A DNA stretch of 64,000 nt from Candidatus Adamsella avium (GCA_904420445.1 CAJFVJ010000003.1:124001-188000), one strand, 5' to 3'. Numbered from the stretch's first letter, positions 39,573 through 49,373 are shown. Numbers and translations: made by a program. Notes: generated by a model from the letters alone, not told the origin.

Positions 39573-40511
39573 TTACCCGTCAGCGTTAATCTTTTTGATT
39601 AACTCTTTCAAAACATCGTCGGCTTTATCATTATCAACCTGACATGTTCCTGCGTTGACGTGTCCGCCGCCGCCGTATTTTAGCATTAGTTCTCCGATAT
39701 TTGTTTTCGATGTTCTGTTGACAATTGATTTGCCGACTGCAAATACCGTATTTTGCTTCTTAAGCCCCCACATACAGTGGATTGAGATATTACACTCAGG
39801 ATGAAGAGCATAAATCATAAATCTGTTTCCGGCGTGGATAACTTCTTCGTTTTTCAAATCAAGAACAATCAGATTTCCATAAATTTTTGAACATCTTTCT
39901 ATTTGAGCTTTAAATTCTTCAGCCTGCTCAAAATACAACTTGATTCTTTCCTGCACGTCAGGAACTTTCATAATTTCATCGATTGTATGATTTTTGCAGT
40001 AGTCAATCAGTTCCATCATCAATGAATAGTTCGAAATTCTGAAATTTCTGAATCTCCCGAGACCGGTTCTTGGATCCATCAAATAATTCAATAAAACCCA
40101 ATCTTTCGGATTAAGAATTTCGTCAACGGTAAATTGAGCGGCATCAGCTTTATCAACTGCAAGCATCATCGGATCCCATTCTCTCGGGAAACGATTTTCG
40201 CCTCCGTAGTAGTTGTATACAACACGGGCAGCTGAGGGAGCATCAGGATATATAATGTGATTTGATTTTTTGCCGTTTGCTCTGATTGTCTCACTCAAAT
40301 GGTGGTCAAATGCAAGATGCACACCGTCAACATAAGGCAGGTTTGTTGTGATATCCATATTTGTTATTTCAATTTTTCCATCCTGCATATCTTTCGGGTG
40401 GACGAATTTTATATCATTAATTAAATCAAGTTCTTTCAAAAGTACGGCACAAACCAAACCATCGAAATCACTTCTTGTCACTAATCTGTATTTTTGTTTG
40501 CTCTTTTCCAT
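39573..40511 (-). CDS. DHH/DHHA1-family phosphoesterase-like protein
   Basis: VTRSDFDGLVCAVLL, HLAFDHHLSETI, YGGGGHVNAGTCQV; start at internal Met MEKSKQKYRL. Confidence 0.85.
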   Translation of the reverse strand: MEKSKQKYRLVTRSDFDGLVCAVLLKELDLINDIKFVHPKDMQDGKIEITNMDITTNLPYVDGVHLAFDHHLSETIRANGKKSNHIIYPDAPSAARVVYNYYGGENRFPREWDPMMLAVDKADAAQFTVDEILNPKDWVLLNYLMDPRTGLGRFRNFRISNYSLMMELIDYCKNHTIDEIMKVPDVQERIKLYFEQAEEFKAQIERCSKIYGNLIVLDLKNEEVIHAGNRFMIYALHPECNISIHCMWGLKKQNTVFAVGKSIVNRTSKTNIGELMLKYGGGGHVNAGTCQVDNDKADDVLKELIKKINADG

Positions 40512-40643
40512 ATTAGCCTCCTTTTGAGCCTTATTATACAACATATTGACACCTCTTGAAAAGAAGAGAAAATGGTTCAAATAGATGATTTTGTTTTTTT
40601 ATCCTATAATATCTTTGGTAAAAATCTTTAAGGCTTTGGGAAT

Positions 40644-42719
40644 ATGGAATTATCAAAACAGGAATTAAACAGCAAAATAAAAGTATTAACGGCACAAAAT
40701 TCGATATCTGAACTCTGCGGGATACTTGATTTATTTTTACAGGAGAAATTGGATGAAAACCAATATCTCGAAGAAAAAAACACTCTTCTTGAATCTCTGC
40801 ATAAACTACTGAAAAATAACGGCGGATACATCGCACTTGCACAAATAAATCCTATTGTAGGAAATATTGAATATAATTCGAAAAAAGTTATGAAATACAT
40901 AAACTCGGCAACCTCAATAGGCGTTGATTTGATTGTATTTCCTGAGCTTGCTCTTATGGGTTATCCTATCCAGGACACCATCGACAGACATCCTGTGATT
41001 GTCGAAGAGAATGTTAAATGGCTCAAGGAAATAGCAAAACTGACAAAAAACACTTATGCGGTAGTCGGCTTTATCGAACCAAGAACCGATGGTCGTGGAA
41101 AGAGGTATTATAACTCACTCGCTGTTCTAGGAGAAGGGAAAATAAGAGGTATAATCAGAAAATCTCTTCTTCCCACCTATTCAGAATTCAATGACTACCG
41201 GTATATTGAACCCTCTCCTGTTGCCGGTAACCAGAGCCCTGAAACACTCGGAAAATTTTCTCCCGACAATGTTGTAAATATGCCCAAAACAAATAACATT
41301 CACGGCATATCTTACGGGATATCAGTTTGTGAAGATTGCTGGAATAATGACGAATTTTTCTCAAATCCTCTCTACAAAAAAGACCCTGTATCAGAGTTAT
41401 GCAAAGATAACCCCGATGTTTTGATAAACTGCTCCGCTTCACCATCAAGAGCAAAAAAAGAACAACTCAAGCATAATATGTTATCCTTCATCTCTGATAA
41501 ATATAAAACGCCCGTAGTTTATGTCAATCAGGTAGGAGCTATAGATGACAGTTCTTTTGACGGTGCAAGCAGAGCTTTTGATAAGGATGGAAAACTTTTT
41601 GCAAGAGCAAAATCTTTCGAAGAACAATTCATGATAATCAATCCGAAACTTTCTTTCGGAACTGTTTATCCTCTTCCTCAAGGTCTTGAAGAAACACTGA
41701 CTGAAGAAAAAGTCTTTACGCTTAATTATGAACCTGATTTAGAAAGGACCTACAAAACCATCATTCAGGGGATAAGAGATTATTTCAGAAAAAACGGTTT
41801 TGAACGGGCTGTACTAGGTTTATCAGGAGGTCTTGACTCTACTGTCAGCGCTGTTTTGATGGCTGATGCACTCGGAGCCGAGAACGTCTTCGGTGTCAGT
41901 ATGCCATCGAAGATTACAAGCTCTGAGAGCAGGAACGACGCAAGAGATTTGGCAAACAATCTTGGCATAAACTTTGCTGAAACATCAATAAAAAATATGG
42001 TTGTGACGACAAATGACGCTCTTAACGACTTATTCTCTCAGGTGGAAGACAAATGGAGCTGCAGGTATAAGGAAACATTCACTCAGGATAATATACAGGC
42101 TCGTTCCAGAGCTATGTTCCTGTGGGGTGTCAGCAATGAGTTTGCCAAATGTGTACCGATTGCGACCTCTGATAAATCAGAGCTTTATATGGGATATGCC
42201 ACAATAAACGGTGATATGTCAGGTGGTTTTGCCCCGATTGCAGATGTTCCGAAGACAAAACTCTTTGCCTTTGCCCGCTGGCTCAACAAAAATCGTGCTC
42301 AAAAAAATGCTATCCCTGAAGTTATTATCAAAAAGAAACCCGGAGCAGAACTTGCTATCAACCCGAAAACAGGCAAACCTCTCATTGCAGAAGATGCACT
42401 TATGCCTTATGAATTTCTTGATGAAGTTATATGGCGAATTGAAAATAAGCATGAGAGTTATTCTGATATGCTGAACTCAGAATTTTTGTATGAGAAGAAA
42501 AATAGGGTATCAAAAGAGCAAAAAACACAATGGCTTGATAAATTCTATCACAGGATGTCAAGAGCACTCTTCAAATGGACGCTGCTTCCTCCTTCAGTTA
42601 TTGTTGAACCGAGGTCAATTTTGAAAGCTGACTATAAACAGCCCGTAACTTCTTCTCATATTAACTACAGAGGAGAAAAAGAGGAAGTTATCGCAGAAAA
42701 GCTGAAAGATTTGCTGTAA
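40644..42719 (+). CDS. nadE: Glutamine-dependent NAD+ synthetase
   Basis: Nitrilase domain (FPELALMGYP, SVCEDCW, INCSASPS) plus LGLSGGLDSTVSAVLMADALG and SDKSELYMGYATINGDMSGGFAPIADV. Confidence 0.95.
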   Translation: MELSKQELNSKIKVLTAQNSISELCGILDLFLQEKLDENQYLEEKNTLLESLHKLLKNNGGYIALAQINPIVGNIEYNSKKVMKYINSATSIGVDLIVFPELALMGYPIQDTIDRHPVIVEENVKWLKEIAKLTKNTYAVVGFIEPRTDGRGKRYYNSLAVLGEGKIRGIIRKSLLPTYSEFNDYRYIEPSPVAGNQSPETLGKFSPDNVVNMPKTNNIHGISYGISVCEDCWNNDEFFSNPLYKKDPVSELCKDNPDVLINCSASPSRAKKEQLKHNMLSFISDKYKTPVVYVNQVGAIDDSSFDGASRAFDKDGKLFARAKSFEEQFMIINPKLSFGTVYPLPQGLEETLTEEKVFTLNYEPDLERTYKTIIQGIRDYFRKNGFERAVLGLSGGLDSTVSAVLMADALGAENVFGVSMPSKITSSESRNDARDLANNLGINFAETSIKNMVVTTNDALNDLFSQVEDKWSCRYKETFTQDNIQARSRAMFLWGVSNEFAKCVPIATSDKSELYMGYATINGDMSGGFAPIADVPKTKLFAFARWLNKNRAQKNAIPEVIIKKKPGAELAINPKTGKPLIAEDALMPYEFLDEVIWRIENKHESYSDMLNSEFLYEKKNRVSKEQKTQWLDKFYHRMSRALFKWTLLPPSVIVEPRSILKADYKQPVTSSHINYRGEKEEVIAEKLKDLL

Positions 42720-42809
42720 TTTATTTTATTATTTGTATGCGGACATTAGCAAATTTTTTTCTTCATCGATTTTATAATAATAACTCAGAGAGTTATTGAT
42801 AGGGAAATT

Positions 42810-44753
42810 ATGCGAATAAGTCCAAATAGCAATGTTTATGCTGCCAATTTCGGGAGAGCGTTAACAACAGAAGAGAAAAAATCATATTCAAATTTGATTA
42901 AAGACTCAAAATCTGCTTTGGGGATAGAAGATACAACTGCGATTATTTTTGATTTCAATGTTCCATCAGAACAGGGATATAATATCGGAATAGGCACAAC
43001 ATTCTCCGAGTCCATGCAAAAATTTACAGATTTTCTCAAAACAATGGCAGGTATAACTTCCATTCAGCTGCAGCCGCAGGGGAAAATTACACCAACTAAT
43101 AAATCGCCTTATTCTGGAACGAATTATGCTTACGGTGAGCATATTATAGACTTAAGAAAATTAACCCTGCCTGAATACGGCGAGTTATTAACATTAGATG
43201 ATATTCAAAAAGCCGATGAAGACTATTCGAAAGATAAACAGACAAGAGAATACAAGACTGATTATGATTATGCCCTCAATGTACAGGAAGCTTTATTGAA
43301 GAAAGCTTATGCTGCTTTTTTATCAAATGATAAACTAAAAGCTGATTTTGAAATCTTCAAATCAGAAAATTCTGACTGGCTTCAGAAGAATGGATTATTT
43401 GCAGCCTTATCAAAGCATTATTCTACACAGGATATTTCAAAATGGAAAGAAAAAGACAGACTCCTATACAGCTCCAAAACGCCTGAATCATCAAGAAATC
43501 AACGAATATCGGAAATAGAAAAAGAGTACTCTGATATTATTGATTTTGAAAACTTTAAGCAGTTTATTGCAGACAAACAACAACAGGATAGCCGTAAGTC
43601 ATTGAATGCTGAAAATATAAAGCTCTATGGCGATTGTCTGATAGGCTTTTCTCAAGGCGAAATGTGGGCAAACATAGATTGTTTCAGAAAAAATTTATAC
43701 TATGGAGGTCCAGACCCCGGGTGCCCGGAGACAAATAATATCCAGGTCTGGGGATTGCCTGCGCTTGACTATACAAAACTCGGAGAATGCGGCGAAGATG
43801 GCGACTTATCAAAACTTGGCGAAGTCGGAAAATTTTTATACGACAAATATTCCACATTCTTTAAGCGCTATGACGGAATAAGAATGGATGCCGCATGGCA
43901 GTTTGTGACGCCGTTTATTTATCAGGCAGTAAACGGGAATTATGAAGAGTTCAAATTGCCTGAAATAAATTTTACCATATTTAATATTATGAAAGCTGCC
44001 GCAAAAAATACTCTCGGTGATAAGTTTGACGAAAATAATCCCGATAATATTATGCTCGAACTTGTCGGAATTTCTGCAGGCAAGAGCAGGGAGATGACGC
44101 TGAATACTTATCCTCATCTTTACACAACAGCATACGCTGAATATGATGAAACACCTGAAAAATTTCGGGAAAAAGGATATAAAGACGGTAAATTTTATGT
44201 CGGAGTAGGATGTCACGACAACGATTCACTTGTAAATATGGCTAAAGATACTCATAAAAGGAAACTCCATATCTCAGGGATGAAGCGTGATTATGATTTG
44301 GATACATCAAAACTTGCGTTTGAAGATGAAGGCTATCAGGCTCAAAGCAAAGAACAAAAAATACAGGAAGATTTTAGGACAGCAAAACTTGCTGAAATTT
44401 ATACAACTTCAAAACAGTTCTTTACCCTTCCTGATATGTTCGGGATGTCAGAGCGTGTGAATATCTCAGGTAAAGCCCATCCGGATAACTGGACTGTCAG
44501 AATACCTTCCGATTATGAAAGATTCTATTTCTCCCAGCTCGCAAACGGTTACGGACTGAATCTTCCAAAAGCTCTCGCTAATGCTATGGAAATGAAAAAT
44601 GTTGATAATCCTGAATTAATCAACAAATGCAATGAAGCCGCAGAGATTCTAAGAAGTGACGGACCAATGACAACTCAGGACGCTGATGAGACAGCAAAAA
44701 AAGGTGAGCTGAAATCGCATTTTGAGTATCAGTTACACGGGGCGGGCAAATAG
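42810..44753 (+). CDS. Divergent GH13/GH77-like alpha-glucan-active enzyme
   Basis: YDGIRMDAAWQF (nucleophile region), NIMLELVG, GVGCHDNDSLVNMA. Confidence 0.65.
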   Translation: MRISPNSNVYAANFGRALTTEEKKSYSNLIKDSKSALGIEDTTAIIFDFNVPSEQGYNIGIGTTFSESMQKFTDFLKTMAGITSIQLQPQGKITPTNKSPYSGTNYAYGEHIIDLRKLTLPEYGELLTLDDIQKADEDYSKDKQTREYKTDYDYALNVQEALLKKAYAAFLSNDKLKADFEIFKSENSDWLQKNGLFAALSKHYSTQDISKWKEKDRLLYSSKTPESSRNQRISEIEKEYSDIIDFENFKQFIADKQQQDSRKSLNAENIKLYGDCLIGFSQGEMWANIDCFRKNLYYGGPDPGCPETNNIQVWGLPALDYTKLGECGEDGDLSKLGEVGKFLYDKYSTFFKRYDGIRMDAAWQFVTPFIYQAVNGNYEEFKLPEINFTIFNIMKAAAKNTLGDKFDENNPDNIMLELVGISAGKSREMTLNTYPHLYTTAYAEYDETPEKFREKGYKDGKFYVGVGCHDNDSLVNMAKDTHKRKLHISGMKRDYDLDTSKLAFEDEGYQAQSKEQKIQEDFRTAKLAEIYTTSKQFFTLPDMFGMSERVNISGKAHPDNWTVRIPSDYERFYFSQLANGYGLNLPKALANAMEMKNVDNPELINKCNEAAEILRSDGPMTTQDADETAKKGELKSHFEYQLHGAGK

Positions 44754-44763
44754 GGGGCAAGAA

Positions 44764-44800
44764 TAAAAAAAGGGTTTTAAGCAAAACCTTGAAACCCTTG
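44764..44800 (-). terminator. Rho-independent terminator after tRNA-fMet
   Basis: On the - strand AAGGGTTTCAAGGTTTTGCTTAAAACCCTTTTTTT. Confidence 0.7.
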
Positions 44801-44807
44801 ATATACT

Positions 44808-44884
<77 letters not shown>

Positions 44885-44948
44885 ATGAATTTCTGTACAA
44901 TTATTATTAAACGCTAAAAAACAAAAATCAACCCCTTTGTTTTGGGAT

Positions 44949-45027
44949 TTATATAGCCAATTCCACCAAAAATTTCCAAAACAACGTCATACTGAGCCTT
45001 TGCGAAATATCTAAACAAAAAGGATTG
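44949..45027. repeat. Truncated, inverted copy of the MITE-like repeat
   Basis: TTATATAGCC...AATTTCCAAAACAACGTCATACTGAGCCTTTGCGAAATATCTAAACAAAAAGGATT matches the reverse complement of 18338-18473. Confidence 0.75.
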
Positions 45028-45070
45028 TTCCTTTGTTATATTCATAGTATCAGAGCATTGGAACGCTATC

Positions 45071-45099
45071 TTAACAAACTCTTTCAAATCTGCTATACT
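45071..45099 (+). promoter_or_regulatory. Predicted sigma70-type promoter for the 45106-45175 RNA
   Basis: TTAACA - 17 bp - TATACT. Confidence 0.65.
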
Positions 45100-45105
45100 A
45101 GAAGT

Positions 45106-45175
45106 AAGCTGTCGACTATGGATAGGGCACCCGTTTTCGGGGATACCTATAGATACGGTCGGCAGTTTCCTTTTT
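45106..45175 (+). ncRNA. Unidentified structured small RNA or 5' leader (~70 nt)
   Basis: AAGCTGTCGACT/GGTCGGCAGTTT stem, ATAGG/CCTAT stem, CCCG-TTTT-CGGG apical hairpin, then a pyrimidine/T-rich end. Confidence 0.55.
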
Positions 45176-45256
45176 GAAAAGTTTTCAATTCCCACTTGAA
45201 TATGTTCGTAAAAAAACAGATAATAAAAAATAAACACATCACAAGGGAGCTTTCTT

Positions 45257-46477
45257 ATGAACAACGAACTGAACGATATATTTCTCGAACTTGCAAAAAT
45301 ACCGTCCCCCTCACTGAGAGAGGATTCAGTTGCGAATAAAATTATAGAAATTCTTTTAAACTCAAATATAAACGCTAAGAAAGATACCTTTGGCAATGTC
45401 ATTGCAAAAATAGCTCCGACATCACAGATGAAGAAACCTCTTCTTCTCTCGGCTCACATGGATGTTGTCGGGGATGACTCACCTGTTGTTATCCAAAAAA
45501 GTGATGACGGCAGATTTTTTGAAACTGATAAGAAACGAACTCTCGGCGCTGATGATAAAGCAGGTGTCGCTGCAGCAATAATGCTTGCAAAAGATGTCAT
45601 CAAAAACACAGAGCTTTCTCATGGCGGACTGGAGCTTGTTTTCACAAAAGATGAAGAACATGATATGAGCGGCATACACCACCTTCAATTTGGTTCCCTT
45701 GAGTCAGAATATGTTCTTGTCCTTGACTCTGATAAACTTGCAAGACTTGAAATCTCAGGTGCAAGCTATACAAAACTGGATCTCGTTGTTACAACCCCGA
45801 AAGGCGGGCATTCTGGATTGGATATCGATGATAAAACAAGACTCAACGCTGCAAAATTGATAGCGGAGCTGATTTGCCAAATTCCTCAGGGTGTTTATAA
45901 AAAAGATGAATACGGCGTTGTTACGTCAATCAACATAGGTTCGATAATCGGAGGAGGCGTCGAATCAGCAATCAGCAATCTTCCTGCAAATATCCCTTCA
46001 AATGAGTATACTAACTATATTGCAAGAAATTCCATGTCTAACCTGATTAATCAAAGGGCACAGGCGCATTATTCCATCAGAAGTTCTGAGGAGGCAGCTG
46101 AGCAGATGCTTATCGAAGAAATAAAAAATATTGCAGCAGATTTCAACCGTAAATATGACGGTCTTGCACGCTGTGAAATAGAAGTATCAGAACATCTCAA
46201 GGCTTTTGAAAAGTCAAATGACGAATATCTCATCGAAACAGCAAAAAAGGCGTCTGCAACGACAAACATTCCGCTGAGCATAGGGTCATTTCATGCAGGA
46301 GCAGAAACACATATTTATGCGAATGAGAAGAACAAATACGGCAAAAATTTCAAGCCCGTGCTGCTTGGTGTTGCAGATATTTACAATATGCACTCGCCTG
46401 AAGAGAAGATTGATATCGCATCTTATGAGAAGGGTTACAAGTTTTTGAAAGCGATGTTTGAGGAGTTTAATTCATAA
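45257..46477 (+). CDS. M20-family peptidase (PepT-like tripeptidase)
   Basis: LLLSAHMDVVGDD, TLGADDKAGVAAAIML, VFTKDEEHDMSG, IGSFHAGAETH. Confidence 0.85.
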   Translation: MNNELNDIFLELAKIPSPSLREDSVANKIIEILLNSNINAKKDTFGNVIAKIAPTSQMKKPLLLSAHMDVVGDDSPVVIQKSDDGRFFETDKKRTLGADDKAGVAAAIMLAKDVIKNTELSHGGLELVFTKDEEHDMSGIHHLQFGSLESEYVLVLDSDKLARLEISGASYTKLDLVVTTPKGGHSGLDIDDKTRLNAAKLIAELICQIPQGVYKKDEYGVVTSINIGSIIGGGVESAISNLPANIPSNEYTNYIARNSMSNLINQRAQAHYSIRSSEEAAEQMLIEEIKNIAADFNRKYDGLARCEIEVSEHLKAFEKSNDEYLIETAKKASATTNIPLSIGSFHAGAETHIYANEKNKYGKNFKPVLLGVADIYNMHSPEEKIDIASYEKGYKFLKAMFEEFNS

Positions 46478-46607
46478 TATTTCAATTTTGAAAAAAAGTT
46501 ACTATGTCCATAAAAATACCTTAATTATTTATTTTCCCTGTTCTTTTGCTACACATTCGATAGTATTTTTTGCATATTTTGAAGCCATATTATACTCTCC
46601 TTATTTA

Positions 46608-48041
46608 TTATTTTTCAGGAATATATAGTTCTATTCTTTTTGGTTTTAAATAGTTGCCACCATATAAAAGGACTCGTCCATCATCAAGCAAAATAGCCTC
46701 ATCATTGACTCTTCCGTAGTTCATTTTTTTTATAACTTTAGATATACCTGTCTTTGGATTATAAATTTCGGCATCTTTTTTTTCTAAGACTGTATCACCT
46801 AATTTTCTTTCTTCTGCCTTATCTTCCCCTCCGAAAACTAAAATATTTCCATCTTTCAACTCTATCAAACCAAATGGGGCTCCTCGAGGAATAAGCAAAT
46901 GTCCTCCATATTTATATTCTTTTTTATTAATGTCATAGATGACAATTTCTGAAATGTTGTATTGTTTAAAATAATATAAATATGATTGATGATTGTGAGA
47001 ATGTTGGGGCAGTTTGAATGTCTCAAATGTAGTATCAGGACCTACAAAAAATAATATTTTATCATCACTTAATTTTAAATGTTGTTTATACTTAATAAGA
47101 CACCCTGTTTCTGAAAAAATATTCTTTTCAGGGTCATAGATAGTATATTTACCTGAATAAATAATAAATACCCGTCCGTCTTTAAGGAGAAATGCATCTA
47201 CTACATTATATATAGGAGTAGTATTGTTGACCAAAGAAAAGGTTTCTGTTTCCGGATTATAAATTTCCATCCTGCCGGCTCTTGTACTCATACCTTCATC
47301 AGCAATTCCTATAGGTATCTTTCGATCACGTGGAGTTTTTCCACCCATTATCAGGACATTTCCGTTTTTCAACAGTACAAGGTTTGTATCGGATCTTCGT
47401 ATATTTAACTTTCCTTTGGTATATTCAAAAGTTTCCGTTACAGGGTCATATATCTGCCCATGCATTGATTGTTCATACTCTGCAACGCAATCATTATACT
47501 TTTTCATCAACTCAGGATTCTTTTTCAGATAAGGAAGTAATAATTTTTCTCTTTCATCTTCATATAGTGAAGCATACTCCTCAAGATATACCTGTCTTCT
47601 TAGATTTCTTATTTCCGAATCTGTTAGAGTTGATTCAACTATTCTGTATTTTTTCAATCTTTTTTTAAATAAATCATCCGCAACTAATGAATATAGCTTA
47701 AGTTCATCAGTCGGTGCATCTTCTATAGCATTTGGTCCTACAAATAATACTCTCCCATCTGCTAATGATACTGATGATACAAGCCCTATACCCTTTTTAG
47801 CCAGTACTGTTTTTCTGAAAGTATCTGTTTTGGGGTCAAAAATAATATTACCAACTTCTCCATAGATTAATATTCTACCATCATTCACCTTTCTGGCACT
47901 TCCTGCTACAGGAATATCACTATGTAGTTTTTTAAAATATCCGCCTTTTTCTTTTGAAGAATATGCACAATTTGATAGGGTTATACTTACTAATAAAATT
48001 AGTAATAATAATAGAACTTTCTTCAAAAACTTCTTGTACAC
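46608..48041 (-). CDS. Predicted lipoprotein with seven kelch-like beta-propeller motifs
   Basis: LLLLILLVSITLSNC lipobox; seven DGR(I/V)L(x)YGG-type motifs. Confidence 0.8.
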   Translation of the reverse strand: MYKKFLKKVLLLLLILLVSITLSNCAYSSKEKGGYFKKLHSDIPVAGSARKVNDGRILIYGEVGNIIFDPKTDTFRKTVLAKKGIGLVSSVSLADGRVLFVGPNAIEDAPTDELKLYSLVADDLFKKRLKKYRIVESTLTDSEIRNLRRQVYLEEYASLYEDEREKLLLPYLKKNPELMKKYNDCVAEYEQSMHGQIYDPVTETFEYTKGKLNIRRSDTNLVLLKNGNVLIMGGKTPRDRKIPIGIADEGMSTRAGRMEIYNPETETFSLVNNTTPIYNVVDAFLLKDGRVFIIYSGKYTIYDPEKNIFSETGCLIKYKQHLKLSDDKILFFVGPDTTFETFKLPQHSHNHQSYLYYFKQYNISEIVIYDINKKEYKYGGHLLIPRGAPFGLIELKDGNILVFGGEDKAEERKLGDTVLEKKDAEIYNPKTGISKVIKKMNYGRVNDEAILLDDGRVLLYGGNYLKPKRIELYIPEK

Positions 48042-48245
48042 TCAGACATACCCCGATTAAACCGAACAAAAATATAAATTATTTTAGCATATTTTTGCTA
48101 TCCCTGTCATTCAAATTCAGAGTGACAAGGCGGGGGGTTGTTTGCTCACATCCACGTCTTTTTCTGCCTCTGTTTATCGTTGAGTCTATGCAGAAGAGTG
48201 ACAGGATATTTCTCTTTCAAACATAGTCTGGTTGTAGATATGATT

Positions 48246-48326
48246 ACGAAATCGGAATTTTTTTGTTGAAACTCTGAGGAGCTATGCGACTTTTCAGAGT
48301 TTCAGAAGAAAAATTCGAGATTTCGT
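48246..48326. repeat. Large imperfect inverted repeat (hairpin)
   Basis: ACGAAATCGGAATTTTTTTGTTGAAACTCTGA ... TCAGAGTTTCAGAAGAAAAATTCGAGATTTCGT. Confidence 0.8.
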
Positions 48327-48355
48327 TTCTGAGGCGTTTTTTCTTTCTTTGGTTG

Positions 48356-48394
48356 CATTTCTTTCTTTTTGCTCGCAACAAAAAGAAAGAAATG
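48356..48394. repeat. Perfect 16-bp inverted repeat with 7-nt loop
   Basis: CATTTCTTTCTTTTTG-CTCGCAA-CAAAAAGAAAGAAATG. Confidence 0.85.
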
Positions 48395-48519
48395 AACAAA
48401 ATACCAGGTCACTCTATTTTAGTTGCCGCCCCCAAAAAGACTCTTCGCTTCGCTCAGAGTGACAAGGCGGGCACGCTTGTGTCCAATCTGACTTGATACA
48501 AAAGTTCTCTGCGAAAAAT

Positions 48520-49263
48520 TTATTCCTGAATCAAGTCATCGCTCATATCGAAGTTTGCATAGACATTTTGAACATCATCATGATTCTCGATTGCATCCAT
48601 CAGGCGCAAAAGTGTCTGAGCTGTCGATGGGTCAGTGATTTCGATTGTATTCTCGGGAACTCTTGTGAACTCAGCCCGATGATATTTATACCCGGCTTTC
48701 TCGAGTTCTTCTGCAACAGCCTGAAGAGTATCGGTTGTTGTAACTATTTTGTAATCCTCTTCTTCCTCTTCGATGTCCTCTGCTCCTGCGTTGATAGCAT
48801 CTTCAAAGAGTTTATCAAAATCACATCCTTCTTTTGAAATAAAAATCTCACCCTGAGGTTTGAACATCCAGCCTACGCAGCCAGATTCTCCAAGGTTACC
48901 GTTGAATTTTCTGAAATAACTTCTGATATCTCCGACCGTTCTGTTTCTGTTGTCGGTCATTGCTTCGATAAATATTGCCACACCGCCAGGACCGTAGCCT
49001 TCGTAAGAAATTTCTTCTATATTATCTGATGAACCGGAGCCTTGCGCTTTTTCGATGGCTCGTTTGATGTTATCATTCGGCAAGCCTGATTCTTTAGCTT
49101 TATCGATAGCTGTTCTCAACCTGAAGTTGCTATCAGGATCAGGGCCGCCGATTTTGGCAGCTACAGTGATTTCTCTTGAAAATTTTGCGAAAGCAACACC
49201 TTTTTGTGCATCTATTTTGGCTTTTTTATGTTTAATGGTTGACCACTTTGAATGTCCTGACAT
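48520..49263 (-). CDS. YebC/PmpR-family regulatory protein
   Basis: MSGHSKWSTIKHKKAKIDAQKGVAFAKFSREITVAAKIGGPDPDSNFRLR...GPGGVAIFIEAMTDNRNRT. Confidence 0.96.
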   Translation of the reverse strand: MSGHSKWSTIKHKKAKIDAQKGVAFAKFSREITVAAKIGGPDPDSNFRLRTAIDKAKESGLPNDNIKRAIEKAQGSGSSDNIEEISYEGYGPGGVAIFIEAMTDNRNRTVGDIRSYFRKFNGNLGESGCVGWMFKPQGEIFISKEGCDFDKLFEDAINAGAEDIEEEEEDYKIVTTTDTLQAVAEELEKAGYKYHRAEFTRVPENTIEITDPSTAQTLLRLMDAIENHDDVQNVYANFDMSDDLIQE

Positions 49264-49373
49264 AGTTTTTCCCCTATTTTCTATCTGATAAGTTTTATTT
49301 TAATATAAAAATTTTACATTTCACTATTTGATTGTTAAAATTTTTAAGGAAAATAAACTCGGGGAGTAAAGAG

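Noticed and set aside
45106-45175. Hairpin considered as SRP (4.5S) RNA
   Set aside because: Lacks the conserved domain IV GUCAGG...GGAA...AGCAGCC sequence and apical GGAA loop.
48284-48496. + strand 70-aa ORF in the palindromic intergenic region
   Set aside because: Encodes low-complexity sequence spanning the inverted repeats; no coding evidence.
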